A stretch of DNA of 33,887 nucleotides, from assembly GCF_016906305.1 (NCBI RefSeq), contig NZ_JADDOL010000027.1, forward strand, positions 1-33,887, written 5' to 3'. The notes beneath the pieces were generated by a model, which did no database searches, had not been told where the DNA came from, and saw nothing but the letters and a program-made list of their open reading frames with translations. This document shows, in pieces, positions 1 to 7,584 of the stretch. Positions within the stretch are counted from its first letter, which is position 1, and the number at the start of each line of letters is the position of its first letter. This stretch comes from Alloalcanivorax marinus. GTDB lineage: Bacteria; Pseudomonadota; Gammaproteobacteria; Pseudomonadales; Alcanivoracaceae. A program made the translations under genes and the position numbers.

Positions 1-24
1 GGCGAACCTCAAATGAGGTTCGCC
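1..24. other. Perfect 10-bp inverted repeat at window edge
   Basis: GGCGAACCTC and GAGGTTCGCC pair perfectly around an AAAT loop. No T-run follows on the plus strand, so on its own it is not a classical intrinsic terminator. It lies just before the hairpin at 30-76 and probably belongs to the 3' region of a gene left of the window. Confidence 0.6.
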
Positions 25-29
25 CTGTG

Positions 30-76
30 AGGCCGCCAACTGTGGGACAGCAGTGGCCCTCGGGCGGCCTTTTTTT
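30..76 (+). terminator. Intrinsic terminator of an upstream gene outside the window
   Basis: AGGCCGCC (30-37) pairs with GGCGGCCT (63-70) and is followed by an unbroken T-run to 76. The loop is long, about 25 nt. The T-run is on the plus strand, so it would end a rightward gene lying left of the window rather than the leftward gene at 91-1326. Confidence 0.6.
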
Positions 77-90
77 ATGCGCGATGGGCG

Positions 91-1326
91 CTATTTCCCT
101 TCGCTGTCCTTCCAGCGCGCCATCAGGGCGTTGGAGTCCAGGCTTTCATCCAGCAGCTTGCGGGCGGTCTCGGCGCCGGCCACCGGCAGCCCCTCGCCGT
201 CCAGCAGGCCGATCTGCTTGAGCACGCTGGCCTGGTCCCAGTAGATGTGCTCGTGGCACAGCTTGTCGCCGCGGAAACGGATCACGCCGAGCATGGGGAT
301 TTCCACTTTCTTGCCGGTGGGCGCCACGCCGGGCAGCATCCAGTCGATTTCCCGGTCGTGGGTAAAGCTCAGGATGAACTCGTCCACCAGCTGGGTGGCG
401 CCCACCGTGCGCGACACCGGCACCAGCGTCATGTCGTCCGGATTACCGTGCACGAAGTGGTTGCGGTAGAAGCGGCTGAGCTGCTGGTAGCCGACACCGC
501 CGGTCATGGTGGGGATGTGGTTCACGTAGGGCTCGGCCACCATGGTCGCCATGGTAGCGTCCACGTCGCGGGTGGCGAATTCCTGGCGGCAGTGTTCGTC
601 CCACAGGGCCGACAGGTCCACGTCCGGGCCGATCTCCCGTTTCAGCGCGGCGATGGTGCGCTCGTGGGCCATGTCGGCACTGGTCTTGTGGTAATGGTCG
701 CCGCCGGGGCGCGCGAAGGCATGGTCCACGCCGGGATAGACGAAAGTTTCCAGCTTGCTGACGGTGCCGCCCAGGGCGGTGATGATGCGGTTGCGGGTGG
801 CCTCGTCGCAGAAGCCGTCCTGCTCGGCGAAGTGCAGCACCAGCCGGCCCTGGATGTGGGCGGCTTCGTCCAGGTGGTTCTCGATGCCCACGCCGTAGTA
901 GCCCACCGACACCGCCGCCCGGGTGCGCGCGGCGGTCAGGTAGGCCAGCTTGCCGCCCAGGCAGAAGCCGACAAAGCCGAGATCGCCGCCGGTCACCTCC
1001 GGCCGCGCCGCCAGGGTTTCCAGACTGGCCTCGATGTCGTCGATGGCCAGGTCGATGTCCACGGTCTGGAACAGTTCGAAGGCGCGCTGGAAGTCCGCCT
1101 CGCCGTAGCCCAGCTCGATGCCCGGTTCGATGCGCCAGAACAGATCCGGCACCAGCACCGCATAGCCTTCCTCGGCAAAGCCGTCGGCCACCCGGCGCAT
1201 GGTGTCGTTGACGCCGAAAATTTCCTGCCCCACCACCAGGCCCGGGCCCTTGCCCGCCGGCGGCAGTGCCAGGTATGCCCGGAACCGGCCACCGTCTTTG
1301 GCGGTAACGTCGATGAACTCTCCCAT
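91..1326 (-). CDS. Dienelactone hydrolase fused to a SnoaL-like domain
   Basis: A 411-residue two-domain protein, cytoplasmic with no signal peptide. Residues 1-230 form an alpha/beta-hydrolase of the dienelactone hydrolase (carboxymethylenebutenolidase) family. The nucleophile Cys122 sits in GFCLGG, Asp170 in the AEQD segment, His202 in GVDHAF, and Glu35 matches the Glu that tunes the family's cysteine. Residues about 238-385 resemble the SnoaL/NTF2 fold of ester cyclases, ending in the HEHIYWDQ stretch typical of that group. Single-domain dienelactone hydrolases are about 230-250 residues, so the fusion explains the length. The start follows an AAGGAA ribosome site. No chlorocatechol pathway genes lie nearby, so the substrate is unknown; a lactone or ester is likely. 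Family assignment is firm, physiological role is not. Confidence 0.88.
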   Translation of the reverse strand: MGEFIDVTAKDGGRFRAYLALPPAGKGPGLVVGQEIFGVNDTMRRVADGFAEEGYAVLVPDLFWRIEPGIELGYGEADFQRAFELFQTVDIDLAIDDIEASLETLAARPEVTGGDLGFVGFCLGGKLAYLTAARTRAAVSVGYYGVGIENHLDEAAHIQGRLVLHFAEQDGFCDEATRNRIITALGGTVSKLETFVYPGVDHAFARPGGDHYHKTSADMAHERTIAALKREIGPDVDLSALWDEHCRQEFATRDVDATMATMVAEPYVNHIPTMTGGVGYQQLSRFYRNHFVHGNPDDMTLVPVSRTVGATQLVDEFILSFTHDREIDWMLPGVAPTGKKVEIPMLGVIRFRGDKLCHEHIYWDQASVLKQIGLLDGEGLPVAGAETARKLLDESLDSNALMARWKDSEGK

Positions 1327-1403
1327 GGTGTTTCCTTCTTGTGCGCGTAAAGCGAAAAGCCTAGCAGCGCTTCAGGAAGCTGTCGAAAGGGGAGGGGGAA
1401 CCC

Positions 1404-1432
1404 GGATACAGGATTCAGGATGCAGGATACAG
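1404..1432. repeat. Tandem 7-bp repeat, GGATACA type, four units
   Basis: Four consecutive heptamers, GGATACA, GGATTCA, GGATGCA and GGATACA, then GG. They lie in the 142-bp gap between the leftward acyl-CoA synthetase gene and the downstream leftward hydrolase gene. Units differ only at the fifth base. No inverted partner array is visible nearby. Confidence 0.85.
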
Positions 1433-1468
1433 GGGGAAGCCTGGTGCCTCCCCCCGGATGGGTCGGGC

Positions 1469-3088
1469 TCAGTCGAGCAGGTGGTTCTCGTACTCGTCGC
1501 GGAGCTTGTTCTTGAGCACCTTGCCGGTGGCGTTGCGGGGCAGGGCGTCCACGAACACCACCGCGTCCGGCACCTGCCAGGAGGCCACCTGGCCCTCGAA
1601 GCCGGCCAGCACGTCCTGCTCGGACGGATCCTGACCCTCGGCCTTGACCACGATCAGCAGCGGGCGCTCGTCCCACTTGGCGTGCTTGGCGGCGATCACC
1701 GCCGCGTCCGCCACCTGGTCCATGCCCATGGCGATGTTTTCCAGCTCCACGGAGCTGATCCATTCGCCGCCGGACTTGATCACGTCCTTGGAGCGGTCCT
1801 TGATGGTGAGGATGCCGTTGGGGTCCAGGGTGGCGATGTCACCGGTGGGGAACCAGCCCTGCTTGTGCGGCGCCGGGGTGTCCACGTTGAAATATTCGCT
1901 GATCACCCAGTGGCCTTTGGCGTACAGGTCGCCCTGGGTGTCGCCGTCCATGGGTTTCTCGTTGCCGTCCTCGTCGCCGATCATCAGGTCCACGCCGAAC
2001 GGCGGCCGGCCCTGCTTGGCGCGGATCGCCGCCTGCTCCTCCGGGGACAGGGCCATGTGCTTGTGCAGCAGGGTGCTCACCGAGCCCACCGGGCTCATTT
2101 CGGTCATGCCCCAGGCGTGCAGGGTGTCCACGCCGTAGTCGTCGCGGAAGGTGGCGATCATGGACGGCGGGCAGGCGGAGCCGCCGATCACCGTGCGGGT
2201 CAGGCTGGGCACCTTCTCGTTGGCCTTCTTGAGGGCACCGATCAGGCCCTGCCACAGGGTCGGCACGCCGGCGGCGCAGGTCACTTCCTCGCCGTTGATC
2301 AGGTTCTTGAGGCTGTCACCGTCCAGACCCGGACCGGGCAGCACCACCTTGGCGCCGACCATGGCCGCCGCGTAGGGAATGCCCCAGGCGTTCACATGGA
2401 ACATGGGCACCACCGGCAGCAGGCAGTCCCGGGCGGTCAGCGCCAGGCTGTCGGGCAGGGCCACGGCCATGGAATGCAGCACCGTGGAACGGTGGGAGTA
2501 GAGCGCGCCCTTGGGGTTGCCGGTGGTGCCGGAGGTGTAGCACAGGCTGGAGGCGGTGTTCTCGTCGAACTCCGGCCATTCGAAGTCCTCGTTGCCCTGC
2601 TCGATCAGGTCCTCGTAGAACTTCAGGCCCGGTACCTTGGCGGCGGCCTCGTCGTCCTTGCCGCTGAGCAGGTAGACGTGCTCCAGCTTGGGCAGCTTGT
2701 CCTGCAGGGCTTCGATCAGCGGCAGGAAGGTCTTGTCGATGAACAGGACCTTGTCCTCGGCGTGGTTGAAGATGTAGACCAGCTGCTCCGGGAACAGGCG
2801 CGGGTTGATGGTGTGACACACCAGGCCGGCGCCGGACACGCCGAAATAAATCTCCAGGTGGCGATGGTTGTTCCAGGCCAGGGTGGCCACCCGATCGCTG
2901 TGCTCAAGCCCCAGGCCCTGCAGCGCGGAGCCCAGGCGCCGGGCCCGCCGTTCCACCTCGCCCCAGTTGGTACGGTGCACGCCGCCGGCGGTTTCCACCG
3001 ATACGATTTCACCGTCGGCATGGTAGCGGGCGGCATGGCGGATCTGGCTGCTGATCAGCAGCGGCTGGTTCATCATCTGGCCTAGCAT
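1469..3088 (-). CDS. alkK: AlkK-type medium-chain acyl-CoA synthetase
   Basis: A 539-residue AMP-forming ligase that activates fatty acids to acyl-CoA through an acyl-adenylate, feeding beta-oxidation. Visible ANL-family motifs are the P-loop YTSGTTGNPKG (184-194), WGMTE (326-330), GWFPTGD (411-417), DRSKD (431-435) and the C-terminal catalytic lysine Lys523 in ATGK. From memory, the sequence tracks AlkK of the Pseudomonas OCT alkane plasmid (about 546 residues) over its whole length, from the opening MLGQMM to the last domain; this supports a medium-chain preference. An internal Met pair offers other starts, but the first ATG has GGAG six to seven bases upstream and matches AlkK. It is transcribed leftward with the hydrolase gene, 142 bp apart. 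Chain-length specificity is inferred. Confidence 0.9.
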   Translation of the reverse strand: MLGQMMNQPLLISSQIRHAARYHADGEIVSVETAGGVHRTNWGEVERRARRLGSALQGLGLEHSDRVATLAWNNHRHLEIYFGVSGAGLVCHTINPRLFPEQLVYIFNHAEDKVLFIDKTFLPLIEALQDKLPKLEHVYLLSGKDDEAAAKVPGLKFYEDLIEQGNEDFEWPEFDENTASSLCYTSGTTGNPKGALYSHRSTVLHSMAVALPDSLALTARDCLLPVVPMFHVNAWGIPYAAAMVGAKVVLPGPGLDGDSLKNLINGEEVTCAAGVPTLWQGLIGALKKANEKVPSLTRTVIGGSACPPSMIATFRDDYGVDTLHAWGMTEMSPVGSVSTLLHKHMALSPEEQAAIRAKQGRPPFGVDLMIGDEDGNEKPMDGDTQGDLYAKGHWVISEYFNVDTPAPHKQGWFPTGDIATLDPNGILTIKDRSKDVIKSGGEWISSVELENIAMGMDQVADAAVIAAKHAKWDERPLLIVVKAEGQDPSEQDVLAGFEGQVASWQVPDAVVFVDALPRNATGKVLKNKLRDEYENHLLD

Positions 3089-3336
3089 AGTGCTCTCCGA
3101 GTGCTTGGCGTTGTTGTTGTGAGACCTTCGAGATTTCCCGTATCCGGGGACGGTGTCAAATCCCGATGCCCAGGGTGCGGTGGCGCCGGTCGCGCCAGTG
3201 TGAAAGGAAACGGGTTCGGCGCCGGAAACTGAATAAGTCCGCTTGACCCACCGCTGGGACGGACACGGTTTTCTTCCGCGCCCGCCTGGGCTAATGTGGC
3301 CGCCCTTTCGTGACAGCCGCTTTCCGGAACCCTGCT

Positions 3337-4251
3337 ATGTGGATCAAGAACCTCACCGTTTTTCTGGGCACCGAACCCTTCAACTGGAGCGCCGCCGAAC
3401 TGGAAGAGCGCCTGGACGGCAACCGCTGCCCGCCCTGCGGGCGCCAGAGCCCCAGCAGCGAAGGCTTCGTGCCACCGCTCAAGAACGATGACCGCATGGT
3501 GGTGGCCACCGGCAGCTACTTCTACCTGGTGCACCAGGAGATCGCCCGGCTGCTGCCCGGTCCGGTGATCAAGGAAGAGCTGGACGCCCGGGTGGAGGAG
3601 ATCCGCGAACGCGAGGGCCGGCCGGTGGGCCGCAAGGAACGGGCCGACCTCAAGGACCAGATCACCTTCGAGCTGCTGCCCCAGGCGTTCACCCACTCGC
3701 GGCGCACCGGCGTGCTGATCGACCCCCAGCGGCGCCGGGTGATGGTGGATTGCGGCTCCGAGAGCCGCGCCGAGCAGGTGGTGTCGGCGCTGCGCAAGGC
3801 GCTGGATTCGCTGCCGGTGACCCGGCCCACCGCCGCCAGCGCCACCACCGCGGCCTTCGCCCACTGGCTGCGCGAGCCCGGCGCCCTGCCGGAGGGCTTC
3901 ACCCTGGGTGATCGCTGTGAGTTCAAGAACGGCGACGGCGCCAGCGTGCGCATCACCGCCCTGGACCTGGGCCGGGAGGAAATCCTCGCCCATCTGGAGG
4001 AACTGGCGGCGGTGAAGGTGAACCTGTGCTGGAAGGACGAGATCGAGTTCGACCTGCAGCAGGACCTGGCGGTGAAGCGCCTCAAGCCCCTGGACCTGAT
4101 CCAGGACAACCTGGACGGCATCAACGCCGAGGACGCCCTGGACGAAATGATGGCGCGCCTGGAACTGCAGGGCGGCACCCTGCGCGGTGCGCTGGATACC
4201 CTGTTCGCCTTTTTCGAGATCAAGGCCGAGAGCGGGTCCGCCGCCGACTGA
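3337..4251 (+). CDS. rdgC: Recombination-associated protein RdgC
   Basis: A 304-residue protein matching RdgC along its length (E. coli 303), beginning MWIKNLTVF as the family does. RdgC is a nucleoid-associated dimer that forms a ring around double-stranded DNA, binds without sequence specificity and restrains RecA activity. Recognisable segments include the GYFYL-like YFYLVHQE region near residue 70, LLPQAFTHSRRTGVLID near 122 and the C-terminal LDEMMARLELQGGTLR. A GTG at 3310 would add nine residues that do not match the family, so the ATG at 3337 is chosen. It is divergent from alkK; the 248-bp gap holds no confident promoter. Confidence 0.95.
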   Translation: MWIKNLTVFLGTEPFNWSAAELEERLDGNRCPPCGRQSPSSEGFVPPLKNDDRMVVATGSYFYLVHQEIARLLPGPVIKEELDARVEEIREREGRPVGRKERADLKDQITFELLPQAFTHSRRTGVLIDPQRRRVMVDCGSESRAEQVVSALRKALDSLPVTRPTAASATTAAFAHWLREPGALPEGFTLGDRCEFKNGDGASVRITALDLGREEILAHLEELAAVKVNLCWKDEIEFDLQQDLAVKRLKPLDLIQDNLDGINAEDALDEMMARLELQGGTLRGALDTLFAFFEIKAESGSAAD

Positions 4252-4257
4252 GGCGGA

Positions 4258-4315
4258 TCGCGACTAAAGTCGCTCCTACGGCGGCAGGAAGTTGTAGGAG
4301 CGACTTCAGTCGCGA
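4258..4315. repeat. REP-like palindromic element
   Basis: Two 22-bp arms, 4258-4279 and 4294-4315, are inverted copies with one mismatch around a 14-bp spacer. The arms contain GTAGGAGCGACTT and end in GTCGCG, the pattern of the Pseudomonas-type repetitive extragenic palindromes. It lies directly after the rdgC stop codon, the usual position for such elements. The long stem has no clear T-run. Confidence 0.8.
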
Positions 4316-4388
4316 TACCCGGCTCCGTCATGGCTACCTGCTCCAGGGCTGGCCCCAAACCGGCAAAAGCGATACAGTCCGGGGTTAA

Positions 4389-4405
4389 TGTTTACACTGT
4401 AAACA
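4389..4405. promoter_or_regulatory. Candidate repressor operator, 7-3-7 palindrome
   Basis: TGTTTAC-ACT-GTAAACA is a perfect 7-bp inverted repeat ending 18 bp before the start of the NTF2-fold gene. A TACACT hexamer inside it could serve as a -10 box, so a bound protein would block initiation. The size and symmetry resemble TetR-family operators; the regulator is not identifiable from the window. Confidence 0.5.
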
Positions 4406-4423
4406 CTGACCCCGGAGACCCCC

Positions 4424-4816
4424 ATGATCGAACAGACCATCGAACGCTGGCACCGCCTGGTGGACGCCAAGGACGCGGACGCCCTGAACGACATCCTCGC
4501 CGACAACGTCACCTTCCACTCGCCGGTGGTGCACACCCCCCAGGAAGGCAAGGCGATCACCAGAATGTACCTCACCGCCGCCCTGCACACCCTCAACAAC
4601 GAGCACTTCCGCTATGAGCGCGAGATCCTGCAGGGTGACAACGCCATGCTGGAATTCACCACCGTCCTGGACGGCATCCAGCTCAACGGCGTGGACATCA
4701 TCCACTGCGACGCGGACGGTCGCATCGACGATTTCAAGGTGATGGTGCGCCCGCTCAAGGCGGTCAACAAGATCCACGAGATGATGGGCGCGATGTTGGA
4801 GAGGATGAAGAAGTAG
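4424..4816 (+). CDS. Small NTF2-fold (SnoaL-like) protein
   Basis: A 130-residue soluble protein with the layout of the nuclear transport factor 2/SnoaL superfamily. An N-terminal helix (IERWHRLVDAKDADAL) precedes a LADNVTFHSPVV strand region, a variable middle, and a closing beta-sheet with DGRIDDFKVMVRPLKA. This fold forms a cone-shaped pocket in ketosteroid isomerases, polyketide cyclases and many uncharacterised proteins. No catalytic pair can be assigned confidently, although Asp and His residues line the expected pocket. The ATG follows GGAGA and a perfect palindrome ends 18 bp upstream, which points to single-gene repression. It is convergent with the alcohol dehydrogenase gene across the heptamer element. 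Substrate unknown. Confidence 0.85.
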   Translation: MIEQTIERWHRLVDAKDADALNDILADNVTFHSPVVHTPQEGKAITRMYLTAALHTLNNEHFRYEREILQGDNAMLEFTTVLDGIQLNGVDIIHCDADGRIDDFKVMVRPLKAVNKIHEMMGAMLERMKK

Positions 4817-4966
4817 TTACAAGTTAAAAGTTAAAAGTTGAAAGCGCGGGCACAGGCCTGCGAGAGAGCAGGGCCGTGCCCGCGCTCGGCGGGACGACCC
4901 GCCGCGACGGCCGCGGGAAAGCCGCTTCGCTTCCCGCCCTTTTAACTTTTCACTTTCAACTTTCCA
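4817..4966. repeat. Heptamer-bracketed palindromic element, copy A
   Basis: Directly after the stop codon lie four 7-bp units (TTACAAG, TTAAAAG, TTAAAAG, TTGAAAG; 4817-4844). A GC-rich core follows, then four inverted units (CTTTTAA, CTTTTCA, CTTTCAA, CTTTCCA; 4939-4966). The core contains the stem GCGCGGGCAC (4844-4853)/GTGCCCGCGC (4876-4885), a second small hairpin GGCGGG/CCCGCC near 4888-4903, and GCGGGAA/TTCCCGC arms near 4913-4937. It fills the gap between convergent genes. Read from either side, GC hairpins are followed by T-rich heptamers, so bidirectional termination is plausible. Confidence 0.8.
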
Positions 4967-4972
4967 CTGATC

Positions 4973-6100
4973 TCAGTCGAAAACAACCACCTGCCGGATC
5001 GCCTCGCCCTTGGCGAGCCGCTCGAAGCCGTCGTTGATGTCCTCGAGTTTCAGCCGGTGGGTGAGCAGCTTGTCCACCGGCAGCCGGCCGGCCTGGTAGA
5101 GGGCCACGTATTCCGGGATATCCAGGGCCGGCACGTGGCCGCCCAGGTAGGAACCCATCAGGGAGCGTTCCTCGGCCACCAGCTGCACCGGGCTCACCGC
5201 AAGGCGGGTTTTCGGGTGGGGCAGGCCGGCGGTGACCGTTTTGCCGCCCTTGCCGGTGGCGGCGAAGGCGAATTCCAGGGCCGGGCCCACGCCGGCGAAT
5301 TCCGCGGCGATGTCCACGCCGCCGCCGCTGATCGCTTTTACCTGTTCAACCGCGTCCTCGTCACCGGAGTTGACCGCATGGGTGGCGCCCAGGGATTTCG
5401 CCATGTCCAGTTTGTCCTGGGCGATGTCGGCGGCGATCACCTGGCGGGCGCCGCCGGCCACCGCGCCCAGCACCGCGGACAGACCCACGCCACCCAGGCC
5501 CACCACCAGCACCGACTGGCCGGCGCGCAGCCCGGCGGTGTGCACCACCGCGCCCACGCCGGTGAGCACCGCGCAGCCGAACACGGCGGCGATGTCGAAC
5601 GGCAGGTCCTTGGGAATCCTGACCGCCGAGCGGCGCGAGGTGACCACATGCTCGGCGAAGCCGGACACGCCCAGGTGATGGTTCACGGTGGCGTCGCCCT
5701 GGTGCAGACGGCGGCCGCCGCCCAGCAGCACCCCTTCGTTGTTGGCCACCGCCCCCGGCGCGCACAGGGCGGCGCGGCCGTCCAGGCAGTAGGGGCAGGT
5801 GCCGCAGCTGGGCACGAAGGAAAACACCACATGGTCGCCCACCTCCAGGTCGGTGACGCCGGGGCCCACCTCCATCACCTCGCCGGCGGCCTCGTGGCCC
5901 AGCGCCATGGGCAGCGGCCGGGGCCGGTTGCCGTCGATCACCGACAGGTCCGAATGGCAAAGGCCGGCGGCGCGCACCCGCACCAGAATCTCGCCGTGCT
6001 CGGGAGCGTCCAGCTCCACCTCTTCGATTTTCAGCGGTTGGGAGCTGCCGTAGGGGCGCTCGGCGCCCATTTCACGAAGTACTGCCGCGCGGGTTTTCAT
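4973..6100 (-). CDS. Zinc-dependent alcohol dehydrogenase (MDR family)
   Basis: A 375-residue medium-chain dehydrogenase/reductase, expected to oxidise an alcohol with NAD(P)+ in the cytoplasm. Catalytic zinc ligands are Cys48 (GLCHSD), His69-Glu70 (GHEAAG) and Cys176 (FGCAVLTG). The structural zinc lobe carries Cys99, Cys102, Cys105 and Cys113. The Rossmann loop GLGGVG is at 201-206. The four-cysteine lobe and the GCAVLTGVGAV segment place it near class III and aryl-alcohol dehydrogenases rather than quinone reductases. Its start codon overlaps the stop of the upstream permease gene in an ATGA arrangement (6097-6100), so the two are translationally coupled. The co-transported substrate may be an alcohol or an aromatic compound; this is inference. 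Substrate not predictable. Confidence 0.9.
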   Translation of the reverse strand: MKTRAAVLREMGAERPYGSSQPLKIEEVELDAPEHGEILVRVRAAGLCHSDLSVIDGNRPRPLPMALGHEAAGEVMEVGPGVTDLEVGDHVVFSFVPSCGTCPYCLDGRAALCAPGAVANNEGVLLGGGRRLHQGDATVNHHLGVSGFAEHVVTSRRSAVRIPKDLPFDIAAVFGCAVLTGVGAVVHTAGLRAGQSVLVVGLGGVGLSAVLGAVAGGARQVIAADIAQDKLDMAKSLGATHAVNSGDEDAVEQVKAISGGGVDIAAEFAGVGPALEFAFAATGKGGKTVTAGLPHPKTRLAVSPVQLVAEERSLMGSYLGGHVPALDIPEYVALYQAGRLPVDKLLTHRLKLEDINDGFERLAKGEAIRQVVVFD

Positions 6101-7503
6101 GGGGTTTCCTCGTCGTTGTTCCGGGAAGAAGCGTTCCGGGGTTCAAGGTCCTTGGTAAAGGTCTGGTCGTTCTCGCCGCTGAAGAAGCGGCGGCCATAGA
6201 TCAGGAAGCACAGCGCCACGCCCACCGCGAACGCCCAGGTGGCGCCCTGAGTGGCCAGCACCGCCGCGGTGACGCCGGCGATGCCCAGGTCACGCTGGCT
6301 GCGGGCTTCGAGGATGCCGATGCGCACGCTCACATAGCCCTGGATCAGCAGGGTCAGCGCCAGGGCCACGCCGAGAATCGGTTCCACCAGGCTGACGATG
6401 GGCATCAGGATCAGGCCGGTGTTGGTGCCCCAGCGGAACGAGCCGGCGCCGCCGAAGATCGAGTCCATCGCCTTGCGGCCTTCCTTGAAGCGCTCCACGA
6501 TCACCACGTGCATGGCCGCCCACAGCGGGCCGCACATGGCCACGTCCGGGCCGATGATGCTCATGGTGGCGTTGCGGCCGCCGAAGATCATGTGCGCCCG
6601 GTCCGGGTCGTAGTCGATCTTCTCGTCGCGGCGGGCCTCGTCCGCCTCGGTGAGCAGGGCCTTGCCCTGCAGCACGTCGCCGAACAGCACGATGTAGGCG
6701 GCCAGCATGGTGGGCACCGCCTGCAGGAACATTTCCGGCGACGGCAGGCCCAGGCCGAACACCGTGTACTCGGTCCACAGGGTGACGAAGTCCGGTTTGG
6801 TGAAGCCCCACTCGATGGTGGGCCAGGGCGCCTCGGCGAACAGCGGCGCGATGACGATGGCCAGGGCGATGATCGGGAAGATGCCGAGCTTGCCCAGCAG
6901 CCCCCAGAAGCGGTTGCGGTTTTTCAGCCAGGCGAAGTGCCGGGAGAAGATCAGGTAGAAGGCGATGCCGATGGCGATGGAAATGGTCCAGGGGAAGCTT
7001 TCGAAGCGGCCGCCGACCTTGAACACCGAAATCACCGCGGCGATGCCGGCGCCCATGATGATGCCGGCCTTGATCGCCGGCGGCACCAGGCCCACCACCT
7101 TTCTCGACAGCCCGGTGGCGCCCAGGCCGATACAGAACAGCCCCAGTAGCAGCTGGAAGGCGATCAGCGCGTGCACCCGCTCCGGGCCCTCCGGGAAGGT
7201 CTCGCAGTAAACGATCAGCAGCGGGATGGCCGGGGTGATCCAGCCCGGTACCACCGGGTCGCCCAGCAGGTGGTGGGTCAGGTAGAGCAGGCCATTGAGC
7301 AGCACCACCGCCAGCGCCGCCTCGAAAGGCATGCCCAGCAGCTCGGTCATCAGCGGAATGGCGGCCAGGTCCACGGCGCACATCAGCAGACCCTGGAAGT
7401 AATCGGGCCACTCGAATCGGTAATGCAGGAAAGGCAGACGGACCTTGAACGGACCCAGGGGCCAGTAACGGGTCTCGCCGTCCGCGCGGCGGTAATCGGT
7501 CAT
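6097..7503 (-). CDS. Multi-spanning permease, distantly NCS2/SLC23-like
   Basis: A 468-residue inner-membrane protein with about a dozen hydrophobic segments and a short polar C-terminus rich in Asn, Glu and Arg. The order of segments, the PGWITPAIPLL stretch near residue 100 and the GLVPPAIKAGIIMGAGIAAV segment (about 157-176) recall the anion/nucleobase transporter fold of uracil and xanthine permeases. The canonical NCS2 signature is not obvious, so this is a distant relative at best. It is the first gene of a two-gene operon with the alcohol dehydrogenase, with a plausible promoter just upstream (7547-7574), suggesting uptake of the dehydrogenase's substrate or a related anion. No clear ribosome site is seen beyond a weak GGGAA. 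Function unproven. Confidence 0.75.
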   Translation of the reverse strand: MTDYRRADGETRYWPLGPFKVRLPFLHYRFEWPDYFQGLLMCAVDLAAIPLMTELLGMPFEAALAVVLLNGLLYLTHHLLGDPVVPGWITPAIPLLIVYCETFPEGPERVHALIAFQLLLGLFCIGLGATGLSRKVVGLVPPAIKAGIIMGAGIAAVISVFKVGGRFESFPWTISIAIGIAFYLIFSRHFAWLKNRNRFWGLLGKLGIFPIIALAIVIAPLFAEAPWPTIEWGFTKPDFVTLWTEYTVFGLGLPSPEMFLQAVPTMLAAYIVLFGDVLQGKALLTEADEARRDEKIDYDPDRAHMIFGGRNATMSIIGPDVAMCGPLWAAMHVVIVERFKEGRKAMDSIFGGAGSFRWGTNTGLILMPIVSLVEPILGVALALTLLIQGYVSVRIGILEARSQRDLGIAGVTAAVLATQGATWAFAVGVALCFLIYGRRFFSGENDQTFTKDLEPRNASSRNNDEETP

Positions 7504-7546
7504 GATGGGTTCCCGAGCTGAAATAGTATTTTGAAATTATGGAACT

Positions 7547-7574
7547 ACTGTAGAGGTCCGGTACACCGGGTCAA
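7547..7574 (-). promoter_or_regulatory. Promoter of the permease-dehydrogenase operon with internal palindrome
   Basis: On the minus strand TTGACC is separated by 16 bp from TACAGT, a good sigma-70-like pair about 45 bp before the permease start. The spacer contains the palindrome CCGGT-GT-ACCGG (7558-7569), a natural place for an operator. Prediction only. Confidence 0.45.
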
Positions 7575-7584
7575 CCGTTACCGA

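Noticed and set aside
1199-3085. A 628-codon rightward open frame opposite alkK
   Set aside because: Low-complexity shadow of the synthetase gene, with no ribosome site or domain.
3089-3336. Promoters for alkK and rdgC in their divergent gap
   Set aside because: A TTGACC at 3243 and a TAATGT at 3292 are present but their spacing does not fit each other or a partner box, so no promoter is called.
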